Positions 20,283 to 21,664 of a DNA stretch of 21,664 nt are shown one piece after another. The stretch's first letter is position 1. Each line of letters begins with the position of its first letter. The notes beneath the pieces are model-generated. The model saw only the letters and a program-made list of their open reading frames with translations, had not been told where the DNA came from and searched no databases. Origin of the DNA: Candidatus Uhrbacteria bacterium (lineage in GTDB: Bacteria > Patescibacteriota > Patescibacteriia > 2-12-FULL-60-25); assembly GCA_023246325.1 (NCBI GenBank), contig JAHFIO010000003.1, positions 1 to 21,664 on the forward strand, read 5' to 3'. Made by a program: the position numbers and the translations under genes.

Positions 20283-21664
20283 TTAGCGAGAATGAGTTAA
20301 AAATTAAAAAAGCGATTAAACCCCCTGAATCAGAAGCGGTACCTCAGAGTATTAATAAAATAGAAATAGTTCCGTCTCGAGAAAGAATTCGTCGCGCTCA
20401 AGCCGAGCATGATTTCGCGTTGTCACAAAATATCAATGAAAGAATTCGTGCTTCTCTCATGAGAAAGGGAATTCAAGGAAATGAAGTTGCAGAGCTAAGA
20501 AACAAAGATTTAGATATAATGCAAGATGCAAACATTGAACAGAGAATGTATGCAGATGCACAAGGCGTAGGTGTAACTGAAAAATGTATTATGGGAAGTG
20601 GAGAAAATGAACGTATTGCTTTTTTAAAATGGGGAAGAGGGGAAATGGCTGTAACGCGGGTGGATGGAAAAGTAATGAAAGTGATAAGAGAAAAACAATT
20701 AGACGGTTCAATGAAAGAAGTATTTGTTCCCATACGTGGACGAAATACTGAAGCAGCATTACAAAATCATATAGATACTCGTGTAGAAAAGGACGATGAA
20801 CGATCTACACAAATTGCTGAATGTTATGACATACCAGTCGGTACACTTCCTTTAGATAAAGATATAGTAGGTATTAAATATATAGACCCTGGTCATGGAC
20901 CACGCGCTGAAGTAGCGGCAAGCGCTTTATGTACATTGGTAGGATTTACAGAAATACCCCCTACAGCAATGCGTATGGATGCACATGAAATTGGTAGCAT
21001 ACAAATGAAGGCAATTGGTGAAGATCTAACAACGGAACAAATGGCAAATATATATGAGCAAAAAGCCAATCATCCTGCCGCGCAGTCACTCGCACGATTG
21101 GCCGTCATGGATTTTTTGCTCAAAAGTGCAGATAGACATTCACAAAATATTTTTTTTGATGAAGCGACGAATACCTTTCAAGGTATAGATAATGGGTATT
21201 CAAATGGGTATTCTGTTCAAAATTTCCGTGCACAATCAGATACGCCAATTGCGTTACAACGAATGCCTATGGATTACTACAACTCCGTTGCAATGGAAAT
21301 GGTAGATGATATCCCGGAAATACAATTATCAGAAGTAGATAAAAAAGCATTAAAAGATATGGTTGATGAAGTGACTCTCTATGTGAAATATATATCTGGC
21401 AAATTAACTGATACAGAAATTGCTGTATTACCAGAGCGTATTAAAACTGGTGAAATGGCTCGTGCTATAAGTGATACATACAAACTCTTACATGAACGAG
21501 TAGATGAAAATGGAAACGTAACACCTGAATCAAAAAAAATAGCTGAAAGAGAAGCGCATGATTTTCTTGCTCGTGCAAACTATGTAGCTATACATGGTCG
21601 ACCAGCTTCAGAATCGTTAATTTCAATGCTCAAAAGGGGAATTAAAAGTGGGGTTGAATTATAT
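20279..21664 (+). CDS. PI3K/HipA-like kinase-fold protein (3' end outside window)
   Basis: The frame is open from ATG 20279 to the right edge (462 codons seen). The N-terminal ~90 residues are charged and helical. A kinase-like core follows: a candidate ATP-lysine region (KVMKVIRE or VGIKYID), Glu211 in GPRAEVAASALCTLVGF, then the catalytic loop ADRHSQN with Asp285, His287 and Asn290, and the metal-binding Asp304 in GIDNGYSNGY. The pair D-R-H-x-x-N and I-D-x-G, with the 'E-x-A-A...L-x-x-V-G...P-P-T' pattern, is typical of PI3/4-kinase-like, HipA-like and actin-fragmin-kinase-like enzymes. The substrate is unknown; it could be a protein or a small molecule. Its start overlaps the stop of the 89-residue gene, so the two are likely co-made. 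Family assignment is by motif only. Confidence 0.65.
   Translation, partial: MISENELKIKKAIKPPESEAVPQSINKIEIVPSRERIRRAQAEHDFALSQNINERIRASLMRKGIQGNEVAELRNKDLDIMQDANIEQRMYADAQGVGVTEKCIMGSGENERIAFLKWGRGEMAVTRVDGKVMKVIREKQLDGSMKEVFVPIRGRNTEAALQNHIDTRVEKDDERSTQIAECYDIPVGTLPLDKDIVGIKYIDPGHGPRAEVAASALCTLVGFTEIPPTAMRMDAHEIGSIQMKAIGEDLTTEQMANIYEQKANHPAAQSLARLAVMDFLLKSADRHSQNIFFDEATNTFQGIDNGYSNGYSVQNFRAQSDTPIALQRMPMDYYNSVAMEMVDDIPEIQLSEVDKKALKDMVDEVTLYVKYISGKLTDTEIAVLPERIKTGEMARAISDTYKLLHERVDENGNVTPESKKIAEREAHDFLARANYVAIHGRPASESLISMLKRGIKSGVELY
21068..21081 (+). repeat. Repeated word copy (10/14) inside the kinase-like gene
   Basis: AATCATCCTGCCGC, core at 21072-21079, in frame as Asn-His-Pro-Ala-Ala. 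Confidence 0.4.

Noticed and set aside
907..21081. The repeated word as an FtsK-orienting (KOPS) or Chi site
   Set aside because: Copies are split about evenly between strands; KOPS and Chi are polar. Whole-genome counts could reopen this.
1..21664. CRISPR array, transposase or integrase
   Set aside because: No regularly spaced direct repeats and no recombinase-like protein seen.

Overview
The window looks like a chromosomal segment of a candidate-phylum (Patescibacteria/CPR-type) bacterium. This rests on the AT-rich codon usage of the core genes, compact versions of FtsK, RpoB and GyrA, weak or absent Shine-Dalgarno sequences before most genes, and many small proteins without a recognisable family. 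TGA is used as a stop, so a code that reassigns TGA to glycine is unlikely. The lineage is an inference; no rRNA gene is present to place it.

Layout. (1) 1-343: 3' end of a comEC-like DNA-uptake channel gene, then a 690-bp AT-rich spacer with two perfect DnaA boxes and a stem-loop. (2) 1032-5099, + strand: recA with its own terminator, then ftsK and a RodZ-like membrane HTH gene. (3) 5111-6522, - strand: a G+C-richer islet with a strong promoter at its right end, a structured leader, two small GC3-rich ORFs with Shine-Dalgarno sites, several strong stem-loops and a U-tract terminator. It looks foreign to the host genome and is the least explained part of the window. (4) 6554-7320, - strand: a cupredoxin lipoprotein gene and a cysteine-rich CRIPT-like mini-protein gene, each with a terminator. 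(5) 7413-7821: a 97-bp inverted-repeat element, a consensus-like promoter and a candidate attenuator ahead of rpoB. (6) 7822-15271: rpoB-rpoC and a terminator. (7) 15322-19772: a small helical protein gene, ruvC, a degenerate metallo-beta-lactamase-fold gene, a small membrane protein gene and gyrA. (8) 19777-end: two small unknown genes and the start of a gene for a PI3K/HipA-like kinase, tightly packed behind gyrA.

The strongest window-wide signal is a short repeated word. The 8-mer ATCCTGCC (or its complement GGCAGGAT) occurs 17 times by my hand scan, where a rough estimate expects less than one. The better copies extend to CCACATCCTGCCGA. Copies lie in both orientations, between genes and inside genes. 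With comEC, recA and ruvC here, a DNA uptake sequence for natural transformation is my leading hypothesis, not a demonstrated fact.

Functional theme: DNA uptake, recombination and repair (ComEC, RecA, RuvC), chromosome segregation and topology (FtsK, GyrA) and transcription (RpoB, RpoC).
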